From JAWVFM01 sp963739355 (GTDB lineage: Bacteria > Actinomycetota > Thermoleophilia > Solirubrobacterales > 70-9), in assembly GCA_963739355.1 (NCBI GenBank), contig CAVUAD010000005.1, forward strand, positions 62,001 to 126,000: a stretch of DNA of 64,000 nt. The letters are read 5' to 3'. The position numbers and the translations under genes were made by a program. The number at the start of each line of letters is the position of its first letter. Within the stretch, counting starts at the first letter, position 1. Positions 61,480 through 64,000 of this stretch are shown in pieces. The notes under the pieces were generated by a model. It made no database searches, was not told the DNA's origin, and saw nothing but the letters and a program-made list of their open reading frames with translations.

Positions 61480-63118
61480 CCGCGGAACGATCACCATCCT
61501 CGGGATCGCGCAGTTCGTGATGGTGCTCGACACCACGGTCATGAACGTCTCGATCTCGAACGTGGTCGCCGACCTGGACACCACGGTCTCCGGCGTGCAG
61601 GCGGCAATCACCCTCTACGCCCTCGTCATGGCCGCGTTCATGCTCACCGGCGCCAAGCTCGGGGACATGCTGGGCCGGCGGCGCATCTTCTCAATCGGGC
61701 TCGCCGTCTACGGCGTCGGCTCGTTCATCACGGCCATCAGCCCGAGCCTTCCGGTGCTGATCGGCGGCTGGTCGATCGTCGAGGGGCTGGGCGCCGTCAT
61801 GGTGATCCCGGCGATCGCGGCGCTGACGGCCTCGAACTACGAGGGCCACGAGCGCGCCGTCGCGTTCGGGCTGCTCGGCGGCATCGCGGGCGCCGCGGTG
61901 GCTGCCGGCCCGCTGATCGGCGGCTTCGTCACCAGCGCCCTCACCTGGCGGGTCGTTTTCGCCGCGGAGTCGGTGGTGGTCGTCGGCATCCTGATCTTCG
62001 GCGTACGCCGCATCGCCGACAGCCCTCGCGAGAAGGCGGCGGAGCTCGATTACGTCGGGGCGGTGCTCTCGGCGCTTGGCCTGGGCCTTGCGGTCTTCGG
62101 GATCCTCAAGAGCGGCGAGTGGGGTTTCGTCACCCCGATCGGGGCCCTCACGATCAACGGCACCGAGATCACTCCGTTCGGGCTCTCGATGGTGCCGTTC
62201 TTCGTCGGCGCCGGGGTCGGTGTGCTGCTGTGCTTCCGGCACTGGGAGCAGCGACGGACCCGGCTCGGTCGCATGCCGCTGCTGAGCCCCGACCTGATGC
62301 ACGTCGCGCAGCTTCGCAATGGCCTGGCGATGTACGCGTCGACCTACCTGATCATGGCCGGGTCGTTCTTCATCCTGCCGCTCTACCTGCAGCTGGTCCT
62401 CGGCAAGGACGCCTTCCAGACAGGTGTCGCGATCCTGCCGATCTCGGTCACGATGATGATCGCCGCGATCGCGGGCTCGCGCCTGGCCTCGCAGCGGTCG
62501 CCGCGATGGATCGTGCGGGTTGGCCTCGCCATCCTGTTCATCGGGCTGATCGGGCTCTTGGCGAGCCTCTCCCCGTCGCTCACCTCGCCGCTCTTCTACG
62601 TGGCACTCGGCTTCTTCGGCCTCGGGGTCGGGCTGGTCGTTTCGCAGATCGGGAACGTCGTGATGTCGTCGGTGGACGAGTCGCGCTCCAGCGAGGTCGG
62701 CGGCCTCCAGGGGTCCGCGCAGAGCCTCGGCTCGTCGCTCGGGACGGCGCTGATCGGCGCCGTGCTGCTGATCGGGCTCACCAACGGCTTCCACGAGCGC
62801 GTCCAGGCCAGCACCACGATTCCGGACTCCGTCAAGCAAGAGCTGGTGTCAGGCACCGAGCAGGGGGTGCCGATGGTCTCCGAGCAGGACGTCGAGGACA
62901 CGGTCGACAAGGCCGGGCTGCGCCCGAACCAGGCCGACGCCGTGGTGGACGAGTACGGAGAGGCACAGCTCGCCGCGCTGAAGCGCGCCGTGGTCGCCGC
63001 GGCCCTCTTCGCGCTCCTGGGGCTCTGGATCGCGGCCGACCTGCCGGGCGTTCCGCTGAGCGGGGAAGAGGAAGACGACGGAGCCGTGGACGCGCGACCG
63101 GCGCCCGCGGCGACCTAG
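61472..63118 (+). CDS. MFS transporter, DHA2 (14-TMS) family
   Basis: 548 residues. AAGGAG precedes the ATG, which overlaps the lipid kinase stop by 8 bases. Motifs: FVMVLDTTVMNVSISNV (motif D1), GDMLGRRRIFSIGLAVYGVG (motif A) and the antiporter-like AAVAAGPLIGGF. A large loop near residues 455-505 contains an element-encoded LVSGTEQG. Drug or lipid export by proton antiport. Coupling to the lipid kinase and GAP protein suggests lipid export. Confidence 0.9.
   Translation: MRNRGTITILGIAQFVMVLDTTVMNVSISNVVADLDTTVSGVQAAITLYALVMAAFMLTGAKLGDMLGRRRIFSIGLAVYGVGSFITAISPSLPVLIGGWSIVEGLGAVMVIPAIAALTASNYEGHERAVAFGLLGGIAGAAVAAGPLIGGFVTSALTWRVVFAAESVVVVGILIFGVRRIADSPREKAAELDYVGAVLSALGLGLAVFGILKSGEWGFVTPIGALTINGTEITPFGLSMVPFFVGAGVGVLLCFRHWEQRRTRLGRMPLLSPDLMHVAQLRNGLAMYASTYLIMAGSFFILPLYLQLVLGKDAFQTGVAILPISVTMMIAAIAGSRLASQRSPRWIVRVGLAILFIGLIGLLASLSPSLTSPLFYVALGFFGLGVGLVVSQIGNVVMSSVDESRSSEVGGLQGSAQSLGSSLGTALIGAVLLIGLTNGFHERVQASTTIPDSVKQELVSGTEQGVPMVSEQDVEDTVDKAGLRPNQADAVVDEYGEAQLAALKRAVVAAALFALLGLWIAADLPGVPLSGEEEDDGAVDARPAPAAT
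62845..62857. repeat. GGTGTCAGGCACC palindrome inside the MFS gene
   Basis: Perfect match to the right-hand element in grpE; encodes VSGT in a poorly conserved extracytoplasmic loop. Confidence 0.7.
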
Positions 63119-63123
63119 ATGGG

Positions 63124-63687
63124 CTAGATCCGCTCCGCGAGGGCCGCGCCGGTGACCTGGCCGATGGCGCCCCCCATCAGCGAGCCGGCGATTGCGTCGC
63201 CCGGGTAGTGGACCCCCGTGTGTACGCGCGAGTACGCGACGAGCGCTGCGAGAACGCGCAGGGGCACAGCGGCCGCCGGCCACTCGCGGCCCACGCCGGT
63301 CGCGAACGCGAACGCCGCCGCGGAGTGCCCCGAGGGAAACGAGCTCGAGATCGGCATCGGTACGTGCCGCGCCAGGGGGACCTCGTGGGCGATCCGCCCG
63401 GGCCGCTCACGCCGGCCGAGCGGTTTGACGACGAGGTTGACGAACGTCGCGGTCACGGCGACGGACGCCAGTCCCATGGCCGCCGCACGCCGGCCGCGCC
63501 GGCCTCCGGCCAGCGCCAGCACGACAGCCGAGCCGAGGGAGAGGCGGGAGTAGTCGGCGGCGCGCGACAGGCGCGCCATTCGTTGGTCGAGGCGCGGCGT
63601 CGGCGTCCCGGCAATCGCCGCGTACGCGGCTACGTCCAGCCGGTCCGCCTCGTCGAGCCAGCCACCAGCGCCTCCATGCTCGAGCAT
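63124..63687 (-). CDS. PAP2-family membrane phosphatase
   Basis: 187 residues. All three active-site motifs are present: KPLGRRERP, FPSGHSAAAFAFA and SRVHTGVHYPGD. It dephosphorylates phosphatidic acid or undecaprenyl pyrophosphate on the outer face. Convergent with the MFS gene; together with the lipid kinase it could set a phosphorylated-lipid balance. Confidence 0.88.
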   Translation of the reverse strand: MLEHGGAGGWLDEADRLDVAAYAAIAGTPTPRLDQRMARLSRAADYSRLSLGSAVVLALAGGRRGRRAAAMGLASVAVTATFVNLVVKPLGRRERPGRIAHEVPLARHVPMPISSSFPSGHSAAAFAFATGVGREWPAAAVPLRVLAALVAYSRVHTGVHYPGDAIAGSLMGGAIGQVTGAALAERI

Positions 63688-63709
63688 CGGAGCCTGAATG
63701 ATCCTCCAA

Positions 63710-64000
63710 TCAGCGCGGCGATGCAGCCGTGTCCAGGGCGCTCGCCTCCAGCAGGAACGTGGCCACGCCGACCGGATCGTCCCAGGTTGGCATGTGGCCC
63801 CAGCCCGGCATCTCGATGAGGTCCGCTCCCGGCGGGACGCGCCGCCGGCTTGGTCGCGCCACGATTCCGTCCTCCTGACCCCAGGCGATCGTCACCGGGA
63901 CGTCGATCAGCCCCTCGTCCTCGAAGACCTCGGCGCGCATGGCGGCGTTCGCGGGCTGGTAGCCCGGCGAGTCCAGGTAGGCGCTCACGAGGGCACGGGC
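63710..64000 (-). CDS. Alpha/beta-hydrolase, C-terminal part
   Basis: Last ~96 residues; the 5' part lies beyond the window. Visible are PVTIAWGQEDGIVARPSRR (acid region) and LIEMPGWGHMPTWDDPVGVA with the catalytic histidine, typical of haloperoxidase/epoxide-hydrolase-like hydrolases. The nucleophile elbow is outside the window, so no substrate is proposed. Confidence 0.8.
   Translation of the reverse strand, partial: ARALVSAYLDSPGYQPANAAMRAEVFEDEGLIDVPVTIAWGQEDGIVARPSRRRVPPGADLIEMPGWGHMPTWDDPVGVATFLLEASALDTAASPR

Overview
This 64 kb window is very GC-rich, gene-dense chromosomal DNA from an actinobacterium. The gene set (dnaK-grpE-dnaJ-hspR, separate purS/purQ/purL, WS/DGAT acyltransferase, F420-type luciferase-like oxidoreductase, inositol-phosphate synthase) and frequent GTG/TTG starts suggest a deep lineage such as Thermoleophilia. 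That placement is an inference. No phage, insertion sequence or CRISPR array was seen, and no gene-free stretch exceeds 300 bases.

Layout. 1-6.5 kb: the 5' part of recQ, purF, a secreted heparinase-like lyase, an esterase, a SanA-like protein and signal peptidase I. 6.5-26.5 kb: most of the purine pathway on the minus strand (purL, purQ, purS, purC, purB, purE, purD, with a GYD-domain gene leading). It is interleaved, often with 4-base stop/start overlaps, with two related glycosyltransferases, four sulfotransferases and a membrane glycosyltransferase. A SAM methyltransferase, an AlkZ-type glycosylase and a csoR-cytochrome P450 pair are inserted. 26.5-36 kb: the heat-shock region (clpB; dnaK-grpE-dnaJ-hspR) with a shared 21-bp HAIR-like element, plus two secreted proteins sharing a two-cysteine module, one with collagen-like repeats.

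36-45 kb: a cytochrome c-cupredoxin fusion, a secreted EEP phosphodiesterase, endonuclease III, then a likely inositol-lipid group (PAP2_3-type enzyme, CDP-alcohol phosphatidyltransferase, ino1), a glycosyltransferase-PHP fusion and a coupled UDG-like iron-sulfur protein. 45-54 kb: a GH5 hydrolase, LLM oxidoreductase, RumA-type RNA methyltransferase, HEXXH peptidase, a basic helical protein, argF and WS/DGAT. 54-64 kb: an HTH protein of uncertain class, tRNA-Glu, lgt, an SDR, a small catalase-like protein, tRNA-Val, small proteins, a GAP protein-DAG kinase-MFS operon, PAP2 phosphatase and a truncated hydrolase.

Three window-wide themes stand out. First, many genes appear leaderless, with a TAnnnT hexamer 6-9 bases before the start codon. 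Second, a family of short palindromes (GGGGTC-x-GACCCC, GGTGTCAGGCACC and relatives) lies between genes and inside recQ, grpE and an MFS gene. Third, carbohydrate-sulfation genes are threaded through the purine operon, and purQ has no canonical start codon in the available space.
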